Virus record (IMG/VR): IMGVR_UViG_3300050343_000082
Span: 1-57,338 of that record
From: a virus
Direction: 5' to 3' (one strand)
Length of the DNA stretch: 57,338 nt
Shown: positions 11,436 through 21,632 of the stretch, piece after piece
Numbering within the stretch: the first letter of the stretch is position 1
How the letters are laid out: the number at the start of each line of letters is the position of its first letter
Position numbers and translations under genes: made by a program
The notes under the pieces: model-generated
Told to the model about the DNA's origin: nothing
Seen by the model: only the letters and a program-made list of their open reading frames with translations
Database searches by the model: none

Positions 11436-12269
11436 TTAACTACCTAAAGATGTTTGTACTTCTTCCCACGTCATAGTGGCTCCTGGTACAACACCGTCCC
11501 ATTTCTTAATTAATACAGAACCATCTGCAACATTTATTCTACTACCATCTGGAATAATAGTAGCTTTTGCTACAATAGTTACGGTTCCTGTTGATAAATT
11601 TTGTCTATTAGTTGTTACTATTGCAGTAGCGTTTGCTTTTGTAGTAACATCTCCTACAGATATTTCAACTGCACTTCCTGTAACAGATACATTTGCTTTT
11701 GCAACAACAGATACATCGCCTGTGTCTACATCAACTCTTGATCCTGTAGGTAATATATTTGCTGCTGCGGTTGTTGAAACAGTTCCTGTAGATAATTCAA
11801 CACCTGATCCAGTAACATTATATTTAAATGCAAATGTAACAGAACCTGTGCTTAAATTAACTCTATCTCCCGTAACAGCAGTAACTGCTTTTCCAATTGC
11901 TGTAACATCACCGGTATCTAAATTAACCCTGTTTCCTGATACACCAACTACGTCTGCAACATTAACTGTTCCTGTAGTTAAGTTAACTCTTTGTCCTGTA
12001 ACATCAAAATTAGCTGCCGCTGAAACTGTAACAGATCCTGTTGCTAATTCTGTTGCAATTCCTGATACACCTATAACATCTGCTACTTGAACGTTACCAA
12101 TTGATAAATTTAATCTGTTTCCAGTAGGTAAAACTAAAGCGTCTCCTACAATACCAACGGTACCTGTTGATTCATTAAGTCTAATTCCTGATACAATTGC
12201 TAATGCATTAGGATTAAACCCTGGATCTGAAAAGGCTGCTTGGGAAAAGGTAGTTGCACCGAAGAACAT
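11436..12269 (-). CDS. repeat-expanded beta protein, 11 copies of a ~21-residue unit
   Basis: 277 residues, clean frame. After MFFGATTFSQAAFSDPG come about eleven repeats of roughly 21 residues with the pattern V-T-G-x-R-V-N-L-x-T-G-x-V-x-x-x-x-A (for example VTGQRVNLTTGTVNVADVVG). It closes with a cap WDGVVPGATMTWEEV. The even spacing suggests a beta-helix or solenoid. It sits between tail fibre 3 and its own short paralogue, so a tail decoration or fibre role is likely but not proven. No catalytic motif. Confidence 0.8.
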   Translation of the reverse strand: MFFGATTFSQAAFSDPGFNPNALAIVSGIRLNESTGTVGIVGDALVLPTGNRLNLSIGNVQVADVIGVSGIATELATGSVTVSAAANFDVTGQRVNLTTGTVNVADVVGVSGNRVNLDTGDVTAIGKAVTAVTGDRVNLSTGSVTFAFKYNVTGSGVELSTGTVSTTAAANILPTGSRVDVDTGDVSVVAKANVSVTGSAVEISVGDVTTKANATAIVTTNRQNLSTGTVTIVAKATIIPDGSRINVADGSVLIKKWDGVVPGATMTWEEVQTSLGS

Positions 12270-12275
12270 GGTAGC

Positions 12276-14194
12276 TTACCCTTTTTTCAATTCTTCTATT
12301 TCTGCTTTTAATTCTTGTATTGCTTTAATTAAAATTGGATAAGTTTTCATAGGATCAGCTTCCCATTTTTCAGGATTATCTTTGTGTACTAATCTTGTAT
12401 ATTCTGCACTATCCAAAATCTTCTTCTACTTGATCTAATTCTTGTGCAATAAACCCATAATCTTTTAAACCTTTTGCAGTTCCATCTCTTGCTGTTCCAA
12501 TCAAATTTAACTGGTCTCATAGCTAAAATATAATCTAGTCCATGAGGTATATCTTCAATATTTGTTTTATCTCTTAAATCAGATAGTGATGAAATAGATG
12601 TATCATTACATCTTAAATTATCATTATTTGAATTACCTAAAGTAATTTGATTTGAAACTGAACTATTTGTTGGTTGAGCATCATAACCTAGAAAAGTATT
12701 ATTATTTCCTGTAGCCATAATTGAACCAGAAGTTTTACCAATTGCTGTGTTATTTACACCTGTTGAAGTTGCTAATAAAGTATCTCTTCCAACAGCTGTA
12801 TTACAAGCACCAGTAGTATTAGAACATAAAGAATGATAACCAATGGCTGTATTACAACCAGCTGTTGTATTAGACAATAATGCTTTTCGACCAACTGCTG
12901 TATTAGTTTCACCTGTAGTATTATTAAATAAAGATTGAAGACCAACTGCTGTATTACAACCAGCTGTAGTGCTTTTGCATAAGGCTTCATTACCAACTGC
13001 TGTGTTTTCATCACCATTTGAGTTAGATGTTAAAGAATCCATTCCAACTGCTACATTATAATTACCAGTAGTGTTTGTTTTTAAAGCAAGTCTTCCAACT
13101 GCTGTGAGATTTGCTCCTGTGGTGTTACAAGCTAGAGCTAAACTTCCAACTGCTGTGTTTGGTGTTCCTGTGGTATTTTTTGTTAAAGCTCCTCTACCTA
13201 TTGCTGTGTTGTCTGAACCTGTTGTGTTAGCACAAAGTGTTTCTAAACCTACTGCTGTATTGTTAATAGCTGTAGTAGTAGAAAACATAGACAATCTACC
13301 TACGGCTACGTTTTGTCCACCAGTAGTATTAGTAAATAAAGCACTTCTACCTATCGCTGTGTTTTCATCTCCTGTCGTATTACAAGAGAGTGCAATATGA
13401 CCAACTGCTGTGTTTTTAGCACCTGTTGTGTTAGCTAATAATGTTCTAAGACCAACTGCTGTATTATCAGAAGCTGTGGTGTTTGCTTGTAAAGCGCAAC
13501 TACCAATAGCTGTATTATTACCACCTGATGTATTTGCACCTAAAGTATTTGTACCAAATGCAACATTGTCAGAACCAGAAGTATTTGCATCTAAAGAAGC
13601 ATGACCCATTGCTGTATCATTTGTTCCTGTTGTATTTGCACAAAGCGCTCCATAACCAACCGCTGTTAAATTTCCACAAGTTGTATTACAAGCTAAAGCA
13701 AAATGACCAACTGCTGTATTTTGTGCACCTGTAGTGGTTTCTGTTAATGCACTTCTACCCAATGCAGTATTTTCTGATCCTGTTGTATTTTCTTTTAATG
13801 AAAGTCTACCAATTGCAGTATTGTTAGCACCTGTCGTGTTTGTACACATTGAAAGAGTACCTACTGCTGTCCTGTCGTATTAGCTTCTAAAGCATTTAAG
13901 CCCACAGCAATGTTATTATCTCCTTCATGTAAGTGCAGCCAAATACTCCTACACCAACTCCAGTATTACCATCAGCAGAACTCTAAAGTACCTGTTGAAT
14001 CTGTACCTACTAATAAACTGTTTGTAAAATTTGTTCCACCTTCTTTAAAAGTTACACTATCAACCTTCTACAGAAATATCTCCAGAACCATTATTTTGTA
14101 ATGTTCCAACTATATTAATAGTATCACCACTATCACCTATTGTAACAGTGGTACCACTTCTTGGACTGAGTTTATTTACTTTTACTTCACTCAT
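12276..14194 (-). CDS. tail fibre 3: YadA-head repeats and S74 chaperone (frameshifted)
   Basis: Start at 14194 (MSEVKVNKLSPRSGTTVTIG) overlaps the DUF6447 stop by ATGA. Frameshifts near 13870-14080 break the N-terminus, which shares VTFKEGGTNFTNSLLVGTDS with fibre 2. Then come about 28 copies of a 14-residue YadA head-type repeat (NTAVGxxALxxNTTG). The C-terminus starts an S74 intramolecular chaperone (SDLRDKTNIEDIPHGLDYIL), broken by indels near 12505 and 12410; restored text reads DYGFIAQELDQ and ends with a coiled coil. S74 domains direct trimer folding and usually cleave themselves off. Host recognition is the likely role. Confidence 0.85.
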
Positions 14195-14391
14195 TTAGTT
14201 TCTTCTTTTAACTCTTCGGGTAAGTTAGATTTTAAAATATCTAAGTAATGTTTCATCAAAATTTCGTTATTAGTAAATCTTACTTTTAACTTACTTTGTT
14301 CTTGATTTAATACTTGGATATTTTGTAACGCAGCTTTCCCGTCTTCGGAAAGCTTAGTTTCATCGTACTTTTTATCGTCGATTGTGATCAT
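14191..14391 (-). CDS. DUF6447 family small protein
   Basis: 66 residues, MITIDDKKYDETKLSEDGKA, then a helical heptad stretch (ALQNIQVLNQEQSKLKVRF) and an acidic tail. The start motif and length fit DUF6447, a small coiled-coil family found beside phage tail fibre genes. Overlaps the fibre 3 start. Function unknown; an assembly or chaperone role for fibres is a guess from position. Confidence 0.7.
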   Translation of the reverse strand: MITIDDKKYDETKLSEDGKAALQNIQVLNQEQSKLKVRFTNNEILMKHYLDILKSNLPEELKEETK

Positions 14392-14399
14392 TTAGACTC

Positions 14400-14651
14400 C
14401 TAGCTTGCTGTGTGAGCTTTACCAGCAACGATAGCCGCATTAGCTGCAGTCATATCCTCTGAAGTCCAGTAATCTTTAGCAACCATAAGTTCTAAGTGTT
14501 CAACATTTCTGTCAACTGCACTTTGTCTATCTTCAGCTTCTTCACCAGCCATCTGCGTTCCATCAATGATACCATTGATTAGATCTACAGAATGACCCAT
14601 AGCTGTGTAATCTTGTGCAATTTCTTCTGCTGTTTTTACTTCGTCTGACAT
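14400..14651 (-). CDS. small acidic hypothetical protein
   Basis: 83 residues, MSDEVKTAEEIAQDYTAMGH, mostly helical and acidic, no Cys or membrane segment. Clean frame with a GGAGGATAA-type ribosome site. It sits between the glycosyltransferase and DUF6447 genes in the fibre cluster. Family not recognised; a tail-fibre assembly helper is possible. Confidence 0.7.
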   Translation of the reverse strand: MSDEVKTAEEIAQDYTAMGHSVDLINGIIDGTQMAGEEAEDRQSAVDRNVEHLELMVAKDYWTSEDMTAANAAIVAGKAHTAS

Positions 14652-14667
14652 AGTTTATCCTCCGTGA

Positions 14668-15549
14668 TTATATTGTTGCGCATGCAACGGGTTTAAGTTT
14701 ATCAATTTTCTTAAAATTATCAATAACTAACTTGGGTTCTACCATATTATTTCTTGGGTCACTATCATTAAATTTAGCCTCATCCCACTTATCTTTCATA
14801 TGAAAATGTAAGTTTTTATTGTGTGAATAACCAAATTGAGTCCATCTAGTTGAACCCCAAATAACAACTCCATAAGCTTTAGCTGATGGTGAAAAGTGTT
14901 GTAGACAACTATCAATACTAACAAACCCTTCAGCACCTTTTAACATTTCATGGATCTGGGCCCAGTGTAAATCACATCTGATTGTGCCTTGATAATGTGG
15001 CTCATTAGGTAAAACACAGTTAATAATAGTTGTATCTTTATACTCTTCAAGTAACATATTAACTACTTGTTGAGCAAGATATGGTTGATAGTTTCTATTA
15101 GGATTGATGTTTTGATATTGAACGTTTTCTCCATAGTTCCATTTAGCCTGACCACCACTAAATTGAATCATAATGTATTTACCAATATTATTATCACCTA
15201 ACCATTTAGTAACAGCCGCTTTATGCTTGTCTGTATAAAGTTTACCTGTCATAGATCTATTAAAATCTACACCGTGATGTTCACAGTAACTTTCAATAAT
15301 ATGTTGTTTACCAAATTGAAAATTTGATTTGTATGGCTCACAATAAAATATATTATCAGATGCCATGATTCTTGGATCTTGTAACGGTAATGTAGATTCT
15401 AAAGCTAGTTTAACATCTGGGTTACCAGCGAAACAATCTATGTAAGGGGTGTATATTTGCACCTCTGATTTTTTTCTTAGTTTAGGTAGTAAAGCAGTGA
15501 ATGCGGTACATTTACCAACACCACCTTCTACGACGTACGTATTAAGCAT
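14668..15549 (-). CDS. putative glycosyltransferase, GT9/heptosyltransferase-like
   Basis: 293 residues. The N-terminus MLNTYVVEGGVGKCTAFTAL followed by LLPKL resembles the Gly-rich start of GT-B enzymes. The C-terminal part GFVSIDSCLQHFSPSAKAYG and then VVIWGST matches the D-S-x-x-x-H...A-x-x-x-x-V-x-x-x-G-S-T pattern of the nucleotide-sugar site in GT9 heptosyltransferases. The central region is poorly conserved by eye. It lies inside the tail fibre cluster. It could glycosylate the fibres or alter host surface sugars; the Walker-like GGVGK stretch lacks other ATPase motifs, so I prefer glycosyltransferase. Confidence 0.6.
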   Translation of the reverse strand: MLNTYVVEGGVGKCTAFTALLPKLRKKSEVQIYTPYIDCFAGNPDVKLALESTLPLQDPRIMASDNIFYCEPYKSNFQFGKQHIIESYCEHHGVDFNRSMTGKLYTDKHKAAVTKWLGDNNIGKYIMIQFSGGQAKWNYGENVQYQNINPNRNYQPYLAQQVVNMLLEEYKDTTIINCVLPNEPHYQGTIRCDLHWAQIHEMLKGAEGFVSIDSCLQHFSPSAKAYGVVIWGSTRWTQFGYSHNKNLHFHMKDKWDEAKFNDSDPRNNMVEPKLVIDNFKKIDKLKPVACATI

Positions 15550-15567
15550 TATATTCCTTTCGATTTA

Positions 15568-17886
15568 TTAGTTACTTTCTAACGCTTCTATTCTAGATTT
15601 CAAGTCTTTATTTTCTTCTGATAATTCTTGTATTGCTTTTATTAATGGAATTACATACATACTTTCAGAAATACTTTGTTTTTCATTTTTGTGAAATGTA
15701 TCTTTACTCCAACCTGCAAAATCTTCAGTAATACCTAATTTATCCATACTTGCTTTTACTTCTTGAGCAATTAAACCATGTTGTGTTTTAGAAGAATCTG
15801 CTTTAGTTTTATCTTTGTCATACTCATCTAATGATGGATCTAATTCTGATTGTGCTTTCCATTGATAAGTGACTGTTCTTAAATCATTTATAAAATCTAA
15901 ACCTATTGTATTGTCTTGTACATTTTTTTTATATCTAGCATCTGATGAGTGAGACCAGTTTGCATTTGAACTAAAATCATTATTAATGTTAGCAGTTCTT
16001 TTACCCATTTTAATAGTATTATTTCCACCACTAACAAATTTATTAATACCATCTCCATGACCTATAAGAATAATATTTTCTGTCGCTGTTCCAGTAGTAT
16101 TTGTTTTGTAACCCAACATGATGTTATCACAACCAGTTGTTACACAAGAACCAGAATCATGACCTATTGCAATATTATTTGTTCCTGTGGTTAAACTTGG
16201 AAAATTAGAATTTCCCATACCATTATTGTAATAACCACTAGTTATAGATCCTCCACTATCTCCACCAACTATATTGTTAGAACCGCCAGTAGTTCCTGTT
16301 TTTGCTGCTTTACCAATACCAACACTACCACCACCTGTTGTAGTAGTACTACCAGCTGCATGACCTATAAATACATTTGAGCTTGCCGTTGTAACAGTAG
16401 AACCTGCACTAACTCCCATTATTACATTACAAGTTGCTGTTGTACTTAATGCAGATGCATTTATACCTACCGCTGTATTATTATGAGCTGTATTGCAAAA
16501 TAATGCACATGTACCTAAAGCAGTGTTAGAAACATGTGTTACGTTACAAAATAAAGCTTGTCTTCCAATTGCTACGTTATTATCTGCTGTCGTAGCAAAA
16601 GCTAAAGCGGCTTGACCAACTGCTACATTATTATCACCTGTAGTGTTAGCTTGTAACGCACCATTTCCTACTGCTGTATTACAACAACCAGTTGTTGTTA
16701 CTTCTAAAGCACTTTCTCCAACACCTGTATTTCCTGATGCTGTCGTATTTTCTTTTAATGAATCTTTTCCAACTGCGGTATTATTAGCACCTGTTGTGTT
16801 TAATCTTAAAGATTCGAATCCTACTGCTGTGTTATCAGAAGCTGTTGTGTTACAAATCAAAGCACTTCTACCGACTGCTGTATTTTGATTTCCTGTTGTG
16901 TTTTTAAAAAGTGATGATTGACCTAGTGCAGAATTACCTGCACCTGTAGTATTTGCACAAAGAGATTCTCTACCAACAGCTGTATTGTTGTCTGCTGTTG
17001 TATTACTTAATAATGCTTGTACTCCTACTGCTGTATTTGATGCACCTGTTGTGTTAGCTCTTAAAGAACATAATCCCATTGCAGTATTGTTTGCACCTGT
17101 TGTATTTAAGAACATACTTTCCATACCCACAGAAGAATTATTACTAGATGTTGTGCTATTTTGAAGTGAAGAATAACCTACTGATACATTATTATCTCCT
17201 GTAGTATTAGTAGCTAATGCACTTCTACCAACTGCAGTGTTAAAATTACCATCAGTATTTGCACCCATAGCATTATAACCAATAGCTACACCTCTACATC
17301 CAGTTGTATTTGCATCCAAAGCTGTTGCACCTATTGCTGTATTTTGTGCACCTGTTGTGTTACAAGCTAAAGCATAGTAACCAAATGCTGAATTATTATC
17401 TGCTGTAGTATTTTTTCTTAAAGCATTATAACCAAAAGCTGCATTGTATTCTCCTTCAGTATTATCTCCTAAAGCTGTTCCACCTACTGCTGTGTTCTGG
17501 TCACCTATTGTATTATCTGTTAAAGCACCACAACCCATTGCTACACTATTAGAAGCAGTAGTATTAGCTGTTAAAGCATTTAAACCTACCGCAACATTAT
17601 TATCTCCAGATGTTAGAGCAGCTAAAACTCCTGTACCAACTCCAGTATTCCCATCAGCAGAAGATAAAGTGCCTGTTGAATCTGTACCGACTAATAAACT
17701 GTTTGTAAAATTTGTTCCACCTTCTTTAAAGGTTACGCCTGCTAATGATCCACCATTATTCTGTAATGTTCCAACTACATTAACCGTATCACCAGATGCA
17801 CCGATAGTGATCGTGTCACCTGATTCATTGATAATATTATTACCTGCTTGGTCCTGGATCGTATCTACTTTTATAATACTACTCAT
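15568..17886 (-). CDS. tail fibre 2: intact YadA-head repeat fibre with S74 chaperone
   Basis: 772 residues, clean frame. N-terminus MSSIIKVDTIQDQAGNNIIN is a virion-anchor sequence common to such fibres. From about residue 80 to 620 there are tandem 14-residue YadA-type repeats (N-T-A-V-G-x-x-A-L-x-x-N-T-T), which form a trimeric beta-roll. From about 640 lies the S74 chaperone: SSDARYKKNVQDNTIGLDFI, with the Ser-Asp pair at its start, then HGLIAQEV. It ends in a coiled coil (EENKDLKSRIEALE). The start overlaps the end of fibre 1. The role is receptor binding; trimerisation and self-cleavage are known for this domain family, not shown here. Confidence 0.93.
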   Translation of the reverse strand: MSSIIKVDTIQDQAGNNIINESGDTITIGASGDTVNVVGTLQNNGGSLAGVTFKEGGTNFTNSLLVGTDSTGTLSSADGNTGVGTGVLAALTSGDNNVAVGLNALTANTTASNSVAMGCGALTDNTIGDQNTAVGGTALGDNTEGEYNAAFGYNALRKNTTADNNSAFGYYALACNTTGAQNTAIGATALDANTTGCRGVAIGYNAMGANTDGNFNTAVGRSALATNTTGDNNVSVGYSSLQNSTTSSNNSSVGMESMFLNTTGANNTAMGLCSLRANTTGASNTAVGVQALLSNTTADNNTAVGRESLCANTTGAGNSALGQSSLFKNTTGNQNTAVGRSALICNTTASDNTAVGFESLRLNTTGANNTAVGKDSLKENTTASGNTGVGESALEVTTTGCCNTAVGNGALQANTTGDNNVAVGQAALAFATTADNNVAIGRQALFCNVTHVSNTALGTCALFCNTAHNNTAVGINASALSTTATCNVIMGVSAGSTVTTASSNVFIGHAAGSTTTTGGGSVGIGKAAKTGTTGGSNNIVGGDSGGSITSGYYNNGMGNSNFPSLTTGTNNIAIGHDSGSCVTTGCDNIMLGYKTNTTGTATENIILIGHGDGINKFVSGGNNTIKMGKRTANINNDFSSNANWSHSSDARYKKNVQDNTIGLDFINDLRTVTYQWKAQSELDPSLDEYDKDKTKADSSKTQHGLIAQEVKASMDKLGITEDFAGWSKDTFHKNEKQSISESMYVIPLIKAIQELSEENKDLKSRIEALESN

Positions 17887-19897
17887 TTTCTAATTCCTTT
17901 ACTCTTGCTGTTAGTTCTTTGTATTGCATTTTACTAACATAGGTATCAAAGCACCCTCTGCAATTCTTTGTCTACCATCTAAAGTATCTTCTTCTGCCCA
18001 CATATCAAAACCGTCTTTTAATTCTGGGTGGTTGTCTATTGCTTGTTTTACTTCTTGTGCAATAAATCCATGATTAACTTTATCATTATTATATCGTTTT
18101 TCAGAACCAGCAACATGTGTTCTCATTTCTTCTGGAATATCTTTTTCTTTTCTCCATCTATAAGTTACAGGTCTTAAATCATTAATAAAACTTAAACCCG
18201 CTGTATCATCTTGTATATCTTCTTTTAATCTTTGATCCGATGGTGCAGTAATTGAAGTTGCACCAAAAGCTATTCTTGAATCTAAGCTACCAGAACCAAA
18301 AGTTACGGCATCATTAATACTAACAACAGCATAACCCATTGAAATAGAAGTATGTGTTCCTCCAGCATCAGTACAAGCAGATGGGCCTATTAATATATTA
18401 CAACTACCTGTTGTTACATTATGACCAGCTCTGTATCCTAAAAACACGTTTTCATCTCCAGTTGTAACAGTACAACCAGATGAATAACCTATAGCTGTGT
18501 TTTCATTACCAGCACCAGCTACTGAAACTAAAGAGCAAAAACCTACTGCTGTATTTCTTATTCCTGTTGTGTTTGCATATAATGCAAACTTTCCTACAGC
18601 AACACTTTGACATCCTGTTGTGTTAAAAACAAAAGAATCAGTACCAACAGAAGTATTACATCCACCTGTAGTAGTTAGTTTAGCTGCACATCTTCCTATA
18701 GCAGTATTATCACAACCTGTTGTGTTACATAAAGCAGATGCAAGACCTACCGCAGTATTTCTAAGACCTGATGTATTATTTCCTAAAGAATCATTTCCAA
18801 CAGCAGTATTACATCCACCAGATGTATTATCAAACATTGCTTTTCTACCGACTGCAACGTTATTATCTCCTGTGTTAGTAGCGTTAAGAGTACAAGCACC
18901 TAATGCTGTATTATAAGAACCTGTTGTACTACCAATAAATGAAGATGAACCTATTGCTGTATTTTGTTGTCCTGTTGTGTTCTGTGAAGCAGAATTATAA
19001 CCTATAAAAGTATTTTCTCCACCTGTTGTTACACGATAAGCTGAATATGTTCCTAATGCTGTATTTTTAGTTGCTGTTGTTTGAGTAAATGCAGAACCAA
19101 AACCTACAGCAGTATTATTATCACCTGTTGTATTTGCTTGTAAAGAATCAAAACCAACAGAAGTATTATTATCTGCTGTTGTTGCTACACCTAATGCTTC
19201 TCTACCTATTGCAACATTAGCATCTCCTGTAGTATTTGTTTTTAAAGCACCAGCACCAACCGCAACATTTCTACATCCTGTTGTAGTTGCAGCCATTGCA
19301 TTTTTACCTACAGCAGTATTACAAGAAGCTGTTGTGTTAACATTTAAAGAACAAAATCCTATTGCAGTGTTATTAGAAGCTGTTGTGTTACACATTAAAG
19401 AACAACTACCTAGAGCTGTATTTTGAGAACCTGTTGTGCTTCTTCTTAAACTACATGACCCAACTGAAACATTTTCATCACCTTCTGTATTAAGATTTAA
19501 AGCTAATCTACCAAAAGCAACATTATTACATCCTGTTGTGTTAGACAGTAATGATTGTTGACCAACTGCTGAATTATTTATTCCTGTAGTATTTAAACAT
19601 AAAGATTGAAAACCTACTGATGTATTATTAGAACCTGTTGTGTTACAAGCTAAAGCCTCATTACCAACAGCTGTATTGTTAGAAGCTGTTGTATTTTTCA
19701 TCAAGGCATAATATCCAATACCTACATTACAATCACCTGTACTGTTTGTGAACATAGAAGCATAACCCATAGAGGTATTTCTATTTCCTGTTGAAGTATC
19801 TGGTTGTGAGTTTCTTCCAAATAGTATCACCACTATCACCTATCGTTAGTGTTGTTCCAGATTGAGGTATTACTTTATCTACTTCAATTTTACTCAT
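17879..19897 (-). CDS. tail fibre 1: YadA-head repeat fibre with S74 chaperone (two indels)
   Basis: The real start is ATG at 19897 (MSKIEVDKVIPQSGTTLTIG), overlapping the upstream stop as TAATG; an indel near 19820 shifts into the long frame 17911-19839. About 30 YadA-type 14-residue repeats follow. The S74 domain begins PSDQRLKEDIQDDTAGLSFI and includes HGFIAQEV. A second indel near 17935 truncates the end; the restored tail reads YKELTARVKELENE and stops at 17879. Paralogue of fibres 2 and 3. Likely role is adsorption. Confidence 0.9.
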
Positions 19898-20352
19898 TAT
19901 ACTACTACTACCGTTCCTGTTATAGTTTGTGTTCCTGTTACTGTCACGGGTCCTGCTAAAACTCCAGAGTCTACTGTTTGATCCTGTGAAAGAGTTGAAG
20001 CATGTGTTACTAAATAGTCTGTGGCTGTCATAGATGGAGACATAGCTCTCTTCGCTGGTAGTGTACAAAATACATTTTTAGTACCTGCAGAAAAATCTAC
20101 TTTGCTATCACTATTTGATGATGAGATAACTGTGTCTCTTGATAAAGTATCAGGTGAAGCATCGGTAACTGTACCAATACCTACCTCAAACTCACTAGCA
20201 GAATTTAATTCAATTGCATAGTAAGTTGTGTTGGTTGTACCAATTCCTGAAACAAAAGTTTCAAAACCAGCTTCTGCACCGGCTAATGAAAACGTTCCTG
20301 TTCCAGTAGTTGTACTTGTTTCTTTAACTCTATCGTTAACTATTAAAGCCAT
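19897..20352 (-). CDS. tail fibre cluster structural protein
   Basis: 151 residues, MALIVNDRVKETSTTTGTGT, Thr/Ser/Val-rich beta sequence with no membrane segment. Such proteins (N-terminal ...NDRVKETSTTTGTG) often precede fibre genes and resemble tail-fibre attachment or baseplate modules. Ends with Val repeats and shares TAATG with fibre 1. The fibre connector role is inference. Confidence 0.75.
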   Translation of the reverse strand: MALIVNDRVKETSTTTGTGTFSLAGAEAGFETFVSGIGTTNTTYYAIELNSASEFEVGIGTVTDASPDTLSRDTVISSSNSDSKVDFSAGTKNVFCTLPAKRAMSPSMTATDYLVTHASTLSQDQTVDSGVLAGPVTVTGTQTITGTVVVV

Positions 20353-20369
20353 TACTACTCCAAATTTTA

Positions 20370-20802
20370 TTACGCGTCGCCAAGTCTAATGATAGCACTA
20401 GAAGAGTTAGCAGTTGGAAACTGAATAACGAAATCACCGTTAGTTGCAGTTTTTGTTCCGCCAAAATCTAACACTAATACAGCTTCATTAGAAGCCACCT
20501 TTATAAATCAGAGCACCCACTGCTGATAACGTTACAGATGAAAAAGTTAAATCTGCAAAGTCAACGTATGCAATGTTACTTGATACTGCTACACCATTAT
20601 TAGTTAAAGTATTTCCACCAGCTGTATAACTTGTACCAGATGAAGAAACTTCATTAGTAGTTGTGTAAGCTGTAGAAGAAGTACTGAAACCACCTATAGA
20701 TGTGTAAAGCGCTAATTTAAAAGTTGATCCACCAGATGAATCAAAATCAAACACGCCACCAAGTAGGTCTGTTTTAAAAGAGTCAGGTACTATATTTGCC
20801 AT
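20370..20802 (-). CDS. virion structural protein, tail/decoration type (one indel)
   Basis: Starts MANIVPDSFKTDLLGGVFDF. The frame 20488-20802 breaks in the GGF codons near 20488-20500; the restored end reads EAVLVLDFGGTKTATNGDFV and stops at 20370, about 143 residues. The opening (DSFK..LL.G..DF......FKLALYTS) is typical of small phage tail or decoration proteins. Exact role unknown. Confidence 0.7.
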
Positions 20803-20822
20803 TTTTTATCTCCTTAATTTAT

Positions 20823-21495
20823 TTATGGTGATGGTGATTTTAAAGGAGTTCGAATAACACCATCTTGATATTCGTCTCGGCGTCTACGACCTTGTTGTTC
20901 GATCGCATACGATTGTAAAGCTTTTTGATAAGCCTGCGTGTAGTATTGTAACATATCTGCAGGACCTTTCAAGTATCCATATGCTTCTACCAGACATCCA
21001 TACAAAAGTAAATCCTGATATTTATTGGATACATAAGTTCCACTAGAGCTTACAGAAGAATCTGTAAGACTTGTTGGTTGTTTTACATAAGCTAAGTTAT
21101 TTCAAATGTGCTATTTGGAGTAGGTGCAACTACCCAAAAATTAGCATCCCAATTAGCATAATATTTAGGTAAACCTGATTGAGTGCCTGGTGTATCATAA
21201 AAAGTTGCCATATAACGAAGTATCTTTTTTTTCTAAAAATACTTGATTACCAGAACCATCTTTTAATTGTACATATCTTATAAATCTTAAATCTGATGGA
21301 ATAGTTACATATCTATTTCCAGCTTGTAGGTTTGATGTAGCATAAAATCTATTATCATCAGAATCAGCTTCTCTATAAATTTTATTTTCTGTATTTTTAA
21401 TTATTGTATTTAAAATAGTATTAGATAAAACTCCATCTATCTACTTCTGTATAGTTTCTAATATCATCTTGTAAGTTTGTTAAAGTATAAGCCAT
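20823..21495 (-). CDS. head-tail adaptor-type protein (frameshifted)
   Basis: Start at 21495 (MAYTLTNLQDDIRNYTEVD), TAATG-coupled to the small gene upstream. Indels near 21430, 21220 and 21110 split it; the fragments (NRFYATSNLQAGNRYVTIPS, DLRFIRYVQLKDGSGNQVFL, LLYGCLVEAYGYLKGPADML) make one protein of about 224 residues ending IRTPLKSPSP. The order (N-terminal helix, beta middle, C-terminal helices with YG.L.EA..YLK) fits the SU10/gp6-type phage adaptor family that docks below the portal. Confidence in the family is moderate. Confidence 0.7.
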
Positions 21496-21632
21496 TACTT
21501 AGAATCTCCTCCATATTTTCTACGTATTTTTTCTACTTTATCAGTTCTAACTTCTTCATACATTTCAAGATGAGGATCTTGTTTTTCAGGTTTAAATATA
21601 TTTTTAATCCAATTCCAAATTTTATTTATCAT
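21495..21632 (-). CDS. 45-residue conserved-looking small protein
   Basis: Too short for most gene callers: MINKIWNWIKNIFKPEKQDP then a polar helix ending RRKYGGDSK. The amphipathic, Trp-containing N-terminus could touch membranes. ATGA overlap upstream and TAATG overlap downstream show translational coupling. Function unknown. Confidence 0.65.
   Translation of the reverse strand: MINKIWNWIKNIFKPEKQDPHLEMYEEVRTDKVEKIRRKYGGDSK

Noticed and set aside
12772-13734. Several ORFs on both strands with PTAV or QLV-type repeats over fibre 3
   Set aside because: They are shadow frames of the 42-bp YadA head repeats; the minus-strand fibre frame explains them all.
15540-15549. P-loop NTPase reading of the gene at 14668-15549 (GGVGKC near its start)
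   Set aside because: Only the Gly-rich stretch fits; no Walker B or sensor motifs, while the C-terminal D-S...H...GST pattern suits a GT9-like enzyme.
12400-19800. Regular short repeats that might look like a CRISPR array
   Set aside because: The period is 42 bp, continuous and in coding frame (14 residues), with no separate spacers or leader.
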